The notes beneath the pieces were generated by a model. It was given only the letters and a program-made list of their open reading frames with translations, searched no databases and was not told where the DNA came from. Shown here one piece after another: positions 15,005 through 21,555 of a stretch of 33,507 bases of DNA (positions are counted from its first letter, which is position 1; each line of letters starts with the position of its first letter). The stretch lies in assembly GCA_018816555.1 (NCBI GenBank), contig JAHIVT010000183.1:1-33507 (forward strand), read 5' to 3'. The DNA comes from Pseudomonadota bacterium (GTDB taxonomy: Bacteria > Desulfobacterota > Desulfobulbia > Desulfobulbales > SURF-16). A program made the position numbers and the translations under genes.

Positions 15005-16492
15005 CTACGGGCAGCCCAATCGCCCGAAATTGGCGGCGAATTCCTCTGTGGTCATGCTGCTGCTATGCGCATCGACAAAAAGAAAGAGATCCCATCCGTC
15101 CACATCGCCGTCGTGATCGAAGTCGCCGGGACAGCCGAAGCCGACCAGAAAGATATCCGAGCCGCCTGCACTGATCAGCGTCCCACCGCCGAAATTCACG
15201 GAACCGGCAAAGTCTCCGGCGGCAAGCACGTCGTCTGCAGGACTTGCTGCCACAACGGTTCCCTGCTGATCGTCAGCATCGCCGAAGGCCTGGCTGAGAA
15301 GGTGGGCGCCATGGGGATCGAATTCGGCGAGGAAGATGTCCCGTAATCCTGAACTGGCCAGCGGGCCACCGCCAAAATCAACCAACCCTTCAAAAAAACC
15401 GGTAGCGACGATACTCCCGCTACAATTTACGGCAACGCTTGCGCCGCTCTGATCCGCGGCATCTCCGAACGCCATGCTCCACAGATGATTGCCCAAGGCA
15501 TCAAAGCGTGCCAGAAACATGTCCTGGCCGCCGTTGCTGGTCAAAAGGCCGCCGCCGAAATCCATTGATCCGGCAAAAGATCCGGTTACCACCACATCGC
15601 CTGCGTCATCGACGGCGATGGCCTGTCCCGCCTGGTCAAACTTGCGGCCAAAGCCCTGCGACCAGCGATGCATGCCGTAAGTGCTGAAACTTGCCAGAAA
15701 CATATCCTGATCGCCGTTGCTGGAAAGTGTGCCGCCGCCGAAATCCATCGCCCCTGCAAAAGTTCCCGTGATCAGAATGTTGCTGGCGCCATCAACGGCC
15801 ACATGGCGGCCGATCTGATCCGCGCCGTCGCCGAAACACATGCTCCAATGGTGACTGCCGTCAGCCCCGAAGCGAACCAGAAAGATGTCCCGGCCTCCGG
15901 CGGACGATAAACTGCCGCCGCCGAAATCGGCGGAGCCACTCAACTCGCCGGTCACAATGATGTTACCTGCGCTGTCGATAGCCACGGCATTTCCGACCTG
16001 GTCCGCGCCATCGCCGAAGGCCATGCTCCACAAATGCGACCCTGCTGCGGAAAATCGAGCCAGGAAAATATCCTGCCCCCCGGCGCTGGTGAAAAGGCCG
16101 CCGCCGAAATCGGTTTTCCCGGCAAACGAGCCGGTCAGAACAATCTGGCCGTTGCTGTCAACAACTAACCCATACCCGGTCTGGTCATATTTATCGCCAA
16201 AGCGTCTGCTCCAGAGGTGATTGCCGGCGCGATCAAATTTTGCCAGAAAAATGTCCCGCCCCCCGGCACTTGCCAAAGGGCCGCCGCCGAAATCCACCAC
16301 TCCGACAAAAAAACCGATGATGATGACATTCCCGTCATGATCCGTTGCCATGCTGTAGCAGGTCTGGTCCGCTACATCACCGAATCTTTTGCTCCACTGG
16401 TGTTCCAGTCCGCTGGCCGATGAGGGTGGCAGAAGCAAAAGGATGATGGCGGAAAATATGGTTGCCAGGTGCATCAGATTTTGCCGGTTCAT
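15005..16492 (-). CDS. Secreted seven-bladed beta-propeller with dockerin-like calcium loop
   Basis: A 495-residue exported protein with a signal peptide (about residues 1-27). Seven repeats of about 59 residues follow, each with a W-S-x-x-F-G-D-x-x-D-Q start, an I-V-T-G-x-F-x-G-x-x-D-F-G-G-G middle and a D-I-F-L-A-x-F end, the SBBP-type propeller repeat. The count of seven fits a closed propeller. The last 45 residues carry D-F-D-H-D-G-D-V-D-G-W-D, one calcium loop of dockerin type I. It may dock to a cohesin-like partner or stabilise the fold. A good ribosome binding site (GAGGGGG) lies before the ATG at 16492. Neighbours do not reveal its role; an adhesion or extracellular scaffold function is inferred. 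Confidence 0.88.
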   Translation of the reverse strand: MNRQNLMHLATIFSAIILLLLPPSSASGLEHQWSKRFGDVADQTCYSMATDHDGNVIIIGFFVGVVDFGGGPLASAGGRDIFLAKFDRAGNHLWSRRFGDKYDQTGYGLVVDSNGQIVLTGSFAGKTDFGGGLFTSAGGQDIFLARFSAAGSHLWSMAFGDGADQVGNAVAIDSAGNIIVTGELSGSADFGGGSLSSAGGRDIFLVRFGADGSHHWSMCFGDGADQIGRHVAVDGASNILITGTFAGAMDFGGGTLSSNGDQDMFLASFSTYGMHRWSQGFGRKFDQAGQAIAVDDAGDVVVTGSFAGSMDFGGGLLTSNGGQDMFLARFDALGNHLWSMAFGDAADQSGASVAVNCSGSIVATGFFEGLVDFGGGPLASSGLRDIFLAEFDPHGAHLLSQAFGDADDQQGTVVAASPADDVLAAGDFAGSVNFGGGTLISAGGSDIFLVGFGCPGDFDHDGDVDGWDLFLFVDAHSSSMTTEEFAANFGRLGCP

Positions 16493-16886
16493 TGGATTTC
16501 CCCCTCAAGGTATGAAGAAGACATTCGAGACAGATAGTTACCCGAGTCTGCTTCATGGAGTAAAGCGTCTCTCGAATTCTGCGGGGACATTTACGACCTC
16601 TGCGTAATTGTGAAGAGAATAAAACTAACGGCTACAACCAACGAAATTTATAATTTTATGGACGTCCGCTTTCCCCTCAGAGTGAATTCGAAGGTGCCGG
16701 GCAGGAACTGTTTGAAAAACATCACCGGGAAGAGCTGACCTGGGACAGAGGAATAAGGTTTGTATTTTGCCACTGTAATTCCTTGTGCTGAAGTTAGGCG
16801 GTCTTACTCCTTTGGTCTGTTGTAAACTTACAATAAAACAGCCAGAAATGCCCGTGTTTTAACAATCTTTTTACCTTTTTCTACAG
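16493..16886. other. Gene-free stretch beyond the cassette cluster
   Basis: No open frame with support was seen. On the minus strand it starts with the bases that follow the attC-like site at 16887-16976. It contains GTTAGGC (16793-16799), a perfect match to the integron core consensus GTTRRRY, but no paired L boxes could be found around it. It may be a truncated or decayed third cassette. Confidence 0.4.
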
Positions 16887-16976
16887 GCTCAACGTTTGAA
16901 CTCAGCGGCTGGCCACCAAAAGTTGCCGCGTCAGCGCCGCCGCGCTTCTACCAGTCCGCTGAAGTAATTTGATATG
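16887..16976 (-). other. attC-like integron recombination site 2
   Basis: Read on the minus strand: L'' TCAGCGGACTGG (16951-16962), L' CCAGCCGCTGA (16902-16912), then GTTCAAAC and core R' GTTGAGC (16887-16893), which fits GTTRRRY exactly. L'' and L' are complementary except for one extra A in L'', the extrahelical-base pattern of attC. The R'' box is degenerate. It begins four bases after the stop codon of the preceding gene, as usual in cassettes. Confidence 0.75.
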
Positions 16977-16980
16977 TAAT

Positions 16981-17967
16981 TTATGATTTAACTTTTTTAA
17001 CCACATCAGATGCGGTGTCTGTGACTGTTTTCAATAAATCAGCTAGATCTTTCGTGGGTAATATTTTTTCCTTGGTACGTGAAAGAATTGGAGATTTATA
17101 AACTCCTGCAACTGAGTTCATAATCATTTCATCTTTTTTGTCTTGGCTTGCAACTAAATCTGAATAAGCTTTAATAGTAAGAGCTACAGCTGATTTAAAC
17201 GCGTATTCTTCCTTAAAATGCCGTTCTTTTCCGTATTGGTGAATTGTGAAGTATAGCATGACAAACAGAGGTAAACTTTTTAGTGAACGTAACGCAAAAA
17301 CTCGCCAACCATCTGCTGCCGCATCCCCATTTACAGGCAGTAAGCCGAAAATATCTGAAAAAATGGCGTATATTCCAATAATTGTGATTAATGTCATGAC
17401 AGGAACAGCAAATTTCCAAAATTGCACGGAGGGCTTAAGCTCTTTTTTTCTTTGTTGGAAAGTTTCAAACAGAGAAGCTCCAACCTCCCTTCCTATTAGA
17501 TCAGTTAAGTATTTATTTCTTTCATCAAAAAAGCCTTTTTTCCCTTCTACCTCATTAATGTAACCCTCAAACTGTGTTTGCTTCTTTCCAAATTCTTTTA
17601 TATAGTTTTCGACCACAGAAATTAACTCGGAAATAATTTTTTTGGATTCCTGAATTTTATTTTCATTCTCGTCGAACGATTCTTTTAACGATTCTAATTT
17701 CTCGTTTCCACTTTCAAAAATGGCTAGAATTTTTTCATTAGTTGATATCGACTTGTTCAGCAGTTCAGATATTTGGGAAGATTCTTGGTTTGAAACTGCT
17801 AAGTTGTTTGCAATTTGGGTAAGCTCTTTTTCTTTTTGATTTTTTAGAGCTGTCAGCTCTTCAATTTGCCCTTGGACGGTCTTTTTCAAATCGTCAAATA
17901 CAGATATATTTTTATCGAGTTGAACTGCCAACAAATTGAGTTTTTCTTCTAATGCAGCTACCTGCAA
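16981..17967 (-). CDS. Coiled-coil protein with two membrane segments (C-terminal part of a split gene)
   Basis: A 328-residue frame starting at a TTG. Residues 1-160 are a long coiled coil, then R-E-V-G-A-S-L-F-E-T-F and two membrane helices (about 186-212 and 226-247), and a C-terminal soluble part with K-E-E-Y-A-F-K-S-A-V-A-L-T-I-K-A-Y-S-D-L. The frame is open for at least 13 codons upstream of the TTG, overlapping the end of the gene at 17973-18365. Inserting one T in the T5 run at 18006-18010 would join both into about 461 residues. It is AT-rich and sits between two attC-like sites. I recognise no named family; the layout suggests a membrane-acting effector, by inference only. Confidence 0.75.
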   Translation of the reverse strand: MQVAALEEKLNLLAVQLDKNISVFDDLKKTVQGQIEELTALKNQKEKELTQIANNLAVSNQESSQISELLNKSISTNEKILAIFESGNEKLESLKESFDENENKIQESKKIISELISVVENYIKEFGKKQTQFEGYINEVEGKKGFFDERNKYLTDLIGREVGASLFETFQQRKKELKPSVQFWKFAVPVMTLITIIGIYAIFSDIFGLLPVNGDAAADGWRVFALRSLKSLPLFVMLYFTIHQYGKERHFKEEYAFKSAVALTIKAYSDLVASQDKKDEMIMNSVAGVYKSPILSRTKEKILPTKDLADLLKTVTDTASDVVKKVKS

Positions 17968-17972
17968 CCCTC

Positions 17973-18365
17973 TCAGATTGTGTACTTTTGCCTTAGACTT
18001 GTCCCAAAAACCTTGGCTATTTGATAGTAAACAAGCCGATTCAAAAGCTGGATAGATTGTGGAAAGTTTCCAGCCGTAATATTTGCTACAAATTGGGATA
18101 AATCATTGTGGAGTTGACCATTCCCAAACTCATTCTGGAAATTGTATTGAAATGGCAGGAAAATGCCGTTTCCCTCTTCAATTTCTGCTTTAAATTGCTT
18201 TATCATTCGATTGCAACAAGTTAGAAAACTCGTTGCGTTCATTTGGCCTATATTGACATTACGAAGATCTTGGCCAGGATGTCTTTGCGCAATGAGGGAT
18301 TTTAAATCAAAGTTAAGGTAGGTATCTGTCTGCGCGATTACTTGATTAATCTGCTGCTGGTTCAT
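17973..18365 (-). CDS. N-terminal part of the split cassette gene
   Basis: A 130-residue frame that begins 18 bases after the attC-like site 1, the typical position for a cassette gene. It is mostly helical, with M-N-Q-Q-Q-I-N-Q-V-I at the start and R-L-V-Y-Y-Q-I-A-K-V-F near the end. After that, the reading in this frame (G-T-S-L-R-Q-K-Y-T-I) loses the helical character, while the -1 frame continues as W-D-K-S-K-A-K-V-H-N-L-R-G into the coiled coil of the next frame. I therefore read it as the first 120 residues of one protein. A separate small gene, translationally coupled to the next, is the alternative. GGA is near the ATG, but the ribosome binding site is weak. Confidence 0.7.
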   Translation of the reverse strand: MNQQQINQVIAQTDTYLNFDLKSLIAQRHPGQDLRNVNIGQMNATSFLTCCNRMIKQFKAEIEEGNGIFLPFQYNFQNEFGNGQLHNDLSQFVANITAGNFPQSIQLLNRLVYYQIAKVFGTSLRQKYTI

Positions 18366-18382
18366 TGCGTTATCCTTTCAAT

Positions 18383-18478
18383 GCATACGCCTGGTATAAG
18401 CTGACGCCGAGCGCAGCGAGGGAATTTGGCCGGAGGCCAAACGTTCAGCTTGATACCATTGTTAGCTGCTTTTATAAC
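18383..18478 (-). other. attC-like integron recombination site 1
   Basis: Read on the minus strand: R'' AGCTAAC within CAGCTAAC (18471-18478), L'' TGGTATCAAGCTGA (18455-18468), L' TCAGCTTATACCA (18392-18404), then R' GCGTATGC (18383-18390). L'' and L' pair over 13 bases with one extra C in L'', the same extra base as in well-known aadA-type attC sites. R' lacks one T compared with GTTATGC. The HEPN gene's stop codon lies inside R''. An inner stem TTTGGCC/GGCCAAA is also present. Confidence 0.82.
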
Positions 18479-19224
18479 CGTATATATTCGGAAATAGTTT
18501 CTCTATTTGTTTCACTTTCAAACCAATTTCGATGCTGTGGTGGAATTTCACTTGACGACATGGGGCGAAATGTAACTAATTTCCTATTTCGTTTTCCAAA
18601 AAACATATTTGCCCAGACAAGTGCTTTTCTTGCTGGGTCTTTATGTGGTTTTTTTAGAATTTTTTCTAACTCCCCATTGAATAGTTTAAATGCAACAGGT
18701 TTTTTTTGATAGATAGGGTTGTTTATGGAATTTACAACTGCCTCCTTCATTCCAGCAACTTCATATTGACACCCAAGTCCTCTATCTGAAATGTACTGGC
18801 AATACCTCCGGATATTCCAAACCAATTCATCAAGTTTATGCATGGCGTCCGGTGTATTCCAAGAACTATTTGTTAAGTATCTATTAAACCCACCTAATTC
18901 AGCCAGATACTCCATATAATGTTGCGACCATTCAGGTAGTTCAAATCTCAAATAATCGATTTTTGATACCTCATGTTTTAGTGCAGAAAGATTATGACCA
19001 AATTCTTTTCTTTTTGAAGAGTTTTCTGGAATATAATATCTTGCACTTTTGCTGTTATAAAGAAGTATCGATTTTAAATATTTTTCTACAGCTTGCTGAG
19101 CAGACCACAAAAATTGTTGCCTTAACTGCATTCGATAATTCATTCGTGCTGAAATGTAATCAAAATCTGCTTGCCTACGAAATACATCTGTAGCAAAAGT
19201 ATTTAAAATGACTTGTAGATCCAT
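18472..19224 (-). CDS. HEPN-domain protein in an integron cassette
   Basis: A 250-residue AT-rich gene. The first 140 residues fit a HEPN domain: D-F-D-Y-I-S-A-R-M-N-Y-R, then F-L-W-S-A-Q-Q-A-V-E-K-Y-L-K-S-I-L-L-Y, and later F-G-H-N-L-S-A-L-K-H-E-V. HEPN proteins are often RNases or nucleotidyltransferase partners in toxin-antitoxin and defence systems. The usual R-x4-6-H catalytic pair is not obvious, so activity is uncertain. The C-terminal 110 residues are basic and unrecognised. The gene is framed by a core GTTAGCTG (minus strand, 19238-19245) and attC-like site 1, whose R'' is its exact complement over eight bases. No antitoxin-like partner is next to it. Confidence 0.85.
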   Translation of the reverse strand: MDLQVILNTFATDVFRRQADFDYISARMNYRMQLRQQFLWSAQQAVEKYLKSILLYNSKSARYYIPENSSKRKEFGHNLSALKHEVSKIDYLRFELPEWSQHYMEYLAELGGFNRYLTNSSWNTPDAMHKLDELVWNIRRYCQYISDRGLGCQYEVAGMKEAVVNSINNPIYQKKPVAFKLFNGELEKILKKPHKDPARKALVWANMFFGKRNRKLVTFRPMSSSEIPPQHRNWFESETNRETISEYIRL

Positions 19225-19237
19225 AATTTATGTTCAC

Positions 19238-19245
19238 CAGCTAAC
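19238..19245 (-). other. Leading core site of the HEPN cassette
   Basis: Minus-strand GTTAGCTG, 14 bases before the HEPN ATG. It is the reverse complement of the R'' box of attC-like site 1, as expected for the two ends of one cassette. A stem TTATCAGG/CCTGATAA lies directly upstream and could be the remnant of another site. Confidence 0.65.
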
Positions 19246-19254
19246 CACTGATTA

Positions 19255-19425
19255 TCAGGTCAATTTGCCCTGATAAGTTGATAATTCCCGACAAATCGGG
19301 CATAATTCCCTTGCCACATTATCACTTTCTTCGATACCAGCAAGAGCTAAAATGATAGTATAAAATACCCCGGTGTTACCCGTGGTTGATTTATATTGAG
19401 CCATAGAACCATTTTCCCTTCTTTT
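19255..19425 (-). CDS. Possible small cassette gene, uncertain
   Basis: A minus-strand frame of about 50 to 70 residues, depending on the start (an ATG giving M-A-Q-Y-K-S-T-T-G near 19404, or starts further upstream). It ends C-P-I-C-R-E-L-S-T-Y-Q-G-K-L-T, inside the stem that precedes the core site at 19238-19245, the way cassette genes often run into their attC. No convincing ribosome binding site or known family. It might also be random open frame. Confidence 0.25.
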   Translation of the reverse strand, partial: KRRENGSMAQYKSTTGNTGVFYTIILALAGIEESDNVARELCPICRELSTYQGKLT

Positions 19426-19542
19426 CCTATCTGTGCGGCGCTCACCCCACATTTTATCAAAATGAATCACGGTTCAGAAAAGCAAAACTCTCAATGATAA
19501 AATTTGCAAGAAAAAACTGCTACGGGATGGCAGGGAAAACAA

Positions 19543-19584
19543 AAAAGCTCATCTCCCAAAAGCAAACTTAGGTGATGAGCTTTT
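19543..19584. terminator. Stem-loop, possible bidirectional terminator
   Basis: AAAAGCTCATC (19543-19553) pairs with GATGAGCTTTT (19574-19584). A second stem, GGGGTG (19595-19600) with CACCCC (19611-19616), follows. They separate the AT-rich cassette region from the repeats to its right. Confidence 0.4.
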
Positions 19585-19666
19585 AATTTTAGACGGGGTG
19601 CCGGTTATGTCACCCCGGAAATGAACTAAGGGAGATGGAAATTACAATTTTACCGTTTATTATTAT

Positions 19667-19742
19667 CGTCATGCCCGAATGGTTTTATCGGGCATCCAGC
19701 AAAGATCCTGGATTCCCGCTCAACAGCATTGCGGGAATGACG
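19667..19742. repeat. dRS3-like palindromic repeat
   Basis: An inverted repeat from CGTCATGCCCG to the matching CGGGAATGACG, with inner GGCATCCAG and CTGGATTCCCGC. This is the widespread CGTCATTCCCGC...GCGGGAATGACG class of mobile intergenic repeats. Confidence 0.7.
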
Positions 19743-19795
19743 GCGCTTTAAGACTCGATAACCGGCATATTTAGAATTGCCGAGTCCCTAACTGT

Positions 19796-19865
19796 AATAA
19801 AAAATATTTCTCTGTGATCTCTGTGTGCTCTGTGGTGAAAAAAACCTTTTGGCGAGTTCATCACG
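19796..19865. repeat. Dispersed intergenic repeat, copy 2
   Basis: Closely matches 13013-13083 on the same strand, including GTGTGCTCTGTGGTGAAAAAA and a shared GAGTTCATCA end. It abuts, and by a few bases overlaps, the 3' end of the small leftward gene at 19861-20067. Confidence 0.8.
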
Positions 19866-20067
19866 CCTTGACATTGATATTGCCGCCCTTGCCGGTCATT
19901 TTGGCAACGTCATCCTTATCGGGTTCCGTCGAGCTTGTCGTGGCAAGGGGCTGCTGGCCACCTCCTCCGGCTGATTTCTGCAGCAGATCAACAACCGCAG
20001 CAGGTGTCTTCATGGCCTGCTGCATGGCATATAGGGCTGCTCCGCCACTGCTTCCGTTTATTTCCAT
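19861..20067 (-). CDS. Small YjfB-like putative motility protein
   Basis: A 68-residue protein with a strong ribosome binding site (GGGAGG eight bases before the ATG at 20067). It begins M-E-I-N-G-S-S-G-G-A-A-L-Y-A-M-Q-Q-A-M-K-T-P-A-A-V-V-D-L-L, a short helix pattern like the YjfB putative motility proteins, then a Gly/Gln/Ser/Thr-rich low-complexity tail. No signal peptide. The family call is from pattern memory and moderate. The last codons lie at the edge of the dispersed repeat at 19796-19865, so the repeat may have supplied the natural stop. Confidence 0.6.
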   Translation of the reverse strand: MEINGSSGGAALYAMQQAMKTPAAVVDLLQKSAGGGGQQPLATTSSTEPDKDDVAKMTGKGGNINVKA

Positions 20068-20187
20068 GGGTATTACCTCCCTGATTTTATTGCCTTACGC
20101 ATTGTTTGTCGGTTATGAAATGATATAATTGATAAGCCATATGATTAAGAATTGTTCCCAATAAAAAAACAAATAATCATTACTGAA

Positions 20188-20199
20188 AATGATATCATT
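20188..20199. promoter_or_regulatory. Palindrome upstream of cysteine desulfurase
   Basis: AATGATATCATT, a perfect 12-base palindrome, 45 bases before the start. The surrounding bases resemble a Fur-type box one base short. An iron-responsive site would suit an iron-sulfur gene, but this is speculation. Confidence 0.3.
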
Positions 20200-20244
20200 C
20201 GGGATGTTGCTTTGTAAAGCGACATTTCGTTGAGGAGGCAAAAA

Positions 20245-21387
20245 ATGGCGCAGCCGATCTATCTGGATTACAACGGCACCACCCCCCATGCCCCTGAGGT
20301 GATCGAGGCCATGCGGCCTTTTCTTGAGCAGGAATTCGGCAATCCGTCCAGTTCCCACTGGTACGGCATCGCCCCGAAACAGGCGGTGGAGAAGGCCCGC
20401 CGGCATATGGCCGGCCTGCTGAACTGCGAGCCTGAGGAGATCGTCTTTACCAGCGGCGGCACCGAGTCCAATAACCACGCCATCAAGGGCATTGCCCGGG
20501 CCAAACGGGACAGGGGCAACCACATCATCACCAGCAATATCGAGCATCCGGCCGTACTCGAAGTCTGCCGATCCCTGGAGGAAGACGGGGTGGAGACCAC
20601 TTTGCTGCCGGTGGACCGTGACGGGCTGGTTGATCCGGCGGAGGTGGATAAGGCCATCCGGCCGGAAACCATTTTGGTTTCCATCATGCACAGCAATAAC
20701 GAGGTGGGCACCCTGCAGCCCATTGCCGAGATCAGCGCCATTGCCAACCGGCACGGCATCACCATGCACACAGATGCCGCCCAGTCCGTGGGCAAGGTGG
20801 GGGTGGATGTGCGGGCCCTGGGGGTTGATCTGCTGTCCGTTGCCGGCCACAAGCTCTATGCCCCCAAGGGAGTAGGCGCACTTTACATCCGCCAGGGAGT
20901 GCTGCCGGCCAAATTCTGCCACGGCGCGGGCCAGGAACGGGGATGGCGGGCAGGCACGGAAAATGTGCTGGAGATTGTCGGACTCGGTAAGGCCTGTGAA
21001 ATTGCGAAGCGGGATCTTGACGACCATATCAGCCACATGCGGAATATGCGCGACCGGCTGCATAAGGGACTGCTGGAGGCTTTAGGCGATGGCGTGGCCC
21101 TGAACGGCCACCCGGAGAAGAGGCTGCCCAATACCCTGAGCCTGGGCTTCCGGGGCCTGGAAGCCAACCGCATCCTGGAGGAAATCGGCCTGGAAATCGC
21201 GGCCTCGCCCGGGGCGGCCTGCCACTCCGACCTGGTTGAGATCTCCCATGTGCTGCAGGCCATGGGCATTGACCGGGAGTGGGGCATGGGCACCCTGCGC
21301 TTCAGCGTCGGCCGCATGACCACCGTTGCCGAGATCGACCGGACGCTCACCGTGGTCACCGCGGCAATCAGAAAACTCAGGGGTTGA
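20245..21387 (+). CDS. Cysteine desulfurase (NifS/IscS family)
   Basis: A 380-residue PLP enzyme that removes sulfur from L-cysteine for iron-sulfur clusters, thiolation and related uses. It shows Y-L-D-Y-N-G-T-T near the start, T-S-G-G-T-E-S-N-N-H, H-T-D-A-A-Q-S, PLP-binding Lys203 in A-G-H-K-L-Y-A-P-K-G, and the active-site Cys326 in G-A-A-C-H-S-D. Length is typical of class I. The ATG at 20245 follows GAGGAGG by six bases; an upstream start at 20230 would read through this site. It is not next to a scaffold (iscU/nifU) gene, so its dedicated sulfur acceptor is unknown. Confidence 0.95.
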   Translation: MAQPIYLDYNGTTPHAPEVIEAMRPFLEQEFGNPSSSHWYGIAPKQAVEKARRHMAGLLNCEPEEIVFTSGGTESNNHAIKGIARAKRDRGNHIITSNIEHPAVLEVCRSLEEDGVETTLLPVDRDGLVDPAEVDKAIRPETILVSIMHSNNEVGTLQPIAEISAIANRHGITMHTDAAQSVGKVGVDVRALGVDLLSVAGHKLYAPKGVGALYIRQGVLPAKFCHGAGQERGWRAGTENVLEIVGLGKACEIAKRDLDDHISHMRNMRDRLHKGLLEALGDGVALNGHPEKRLPNTLSLGFRGLEANRILEEIGLEIAASPGAACHSDLVEISHVLQAMGIDREWGMGTLRFSVGRMTTVAEIDRTLTVVTAAIRKLRG

Positions 21388-21415
21388 AATACGGTTAAAG
21401 AAATGCCCACATTGG

Positions 21416-21531
21416 GAGGGGACTGATTTTATTTTTCCTTTGCTAAATCCGGGGACAGAATGATTTTCGCCAAAACCGCGAAAAAAATTCAGTCCCCTCA
21501 GTCTGGAGGAAAAATTAAATCTGTCTCCCGG
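21416..21531. repeat. Nested inverted repeat with four related arms
   Basis: Four copies of a GGGGACWGA-type arm: two forward (from 21416 and 21449) and two reverse (ending 21499 and 21531). The inner pair (21451 with 21497) and outer pair (21416 with 21531) nest, so the whole can fold as one long hairpin between convergent genes. Elements of this sequence type often accompany IS200-like transposases. Confidence 0.65.
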
Positions 21532-21555
21532 CCTTAGTAATCACTGCCCCAAAAA

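Noticed and set aside
15065-16440. Regularly spaced repeats resembling a tandem or CRISPR array
   Set aside because: They are the DNA of the seven propeller blades, in frame with the protein, without constant repeats and unique spacers.
16630-16800. A third attC site between a GTTAG near 16632 and GCCTAAC near 16793-16799 (minus strand)
   Set aside because: The core bases fit, but no paired L boxes with an extra base were found between them.
18000-18015. Programmed -1 ribosomal frameshift joining the two cassette frames
   Set aside because: The T5 run does not give a proper X-XXY-YYZ slippery heptamer and no strong downstream stem was seen; a plain indel or sequencing error is more likely.
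20178-20202. Fur box upstream of the cysteine desulfurase
   Set aside because: Alignment to the Fur consensus needs a one-base gap; only the 12-base palindrome is reported.
20113-21063. A 316-codon minus-strand frame opposite the cysteine desulfurase
   Set aside because: It is an antisense shadow of a certain gene. Similar long shadows at 22261-23238 and 26217-27041 were dropped for the same reason.
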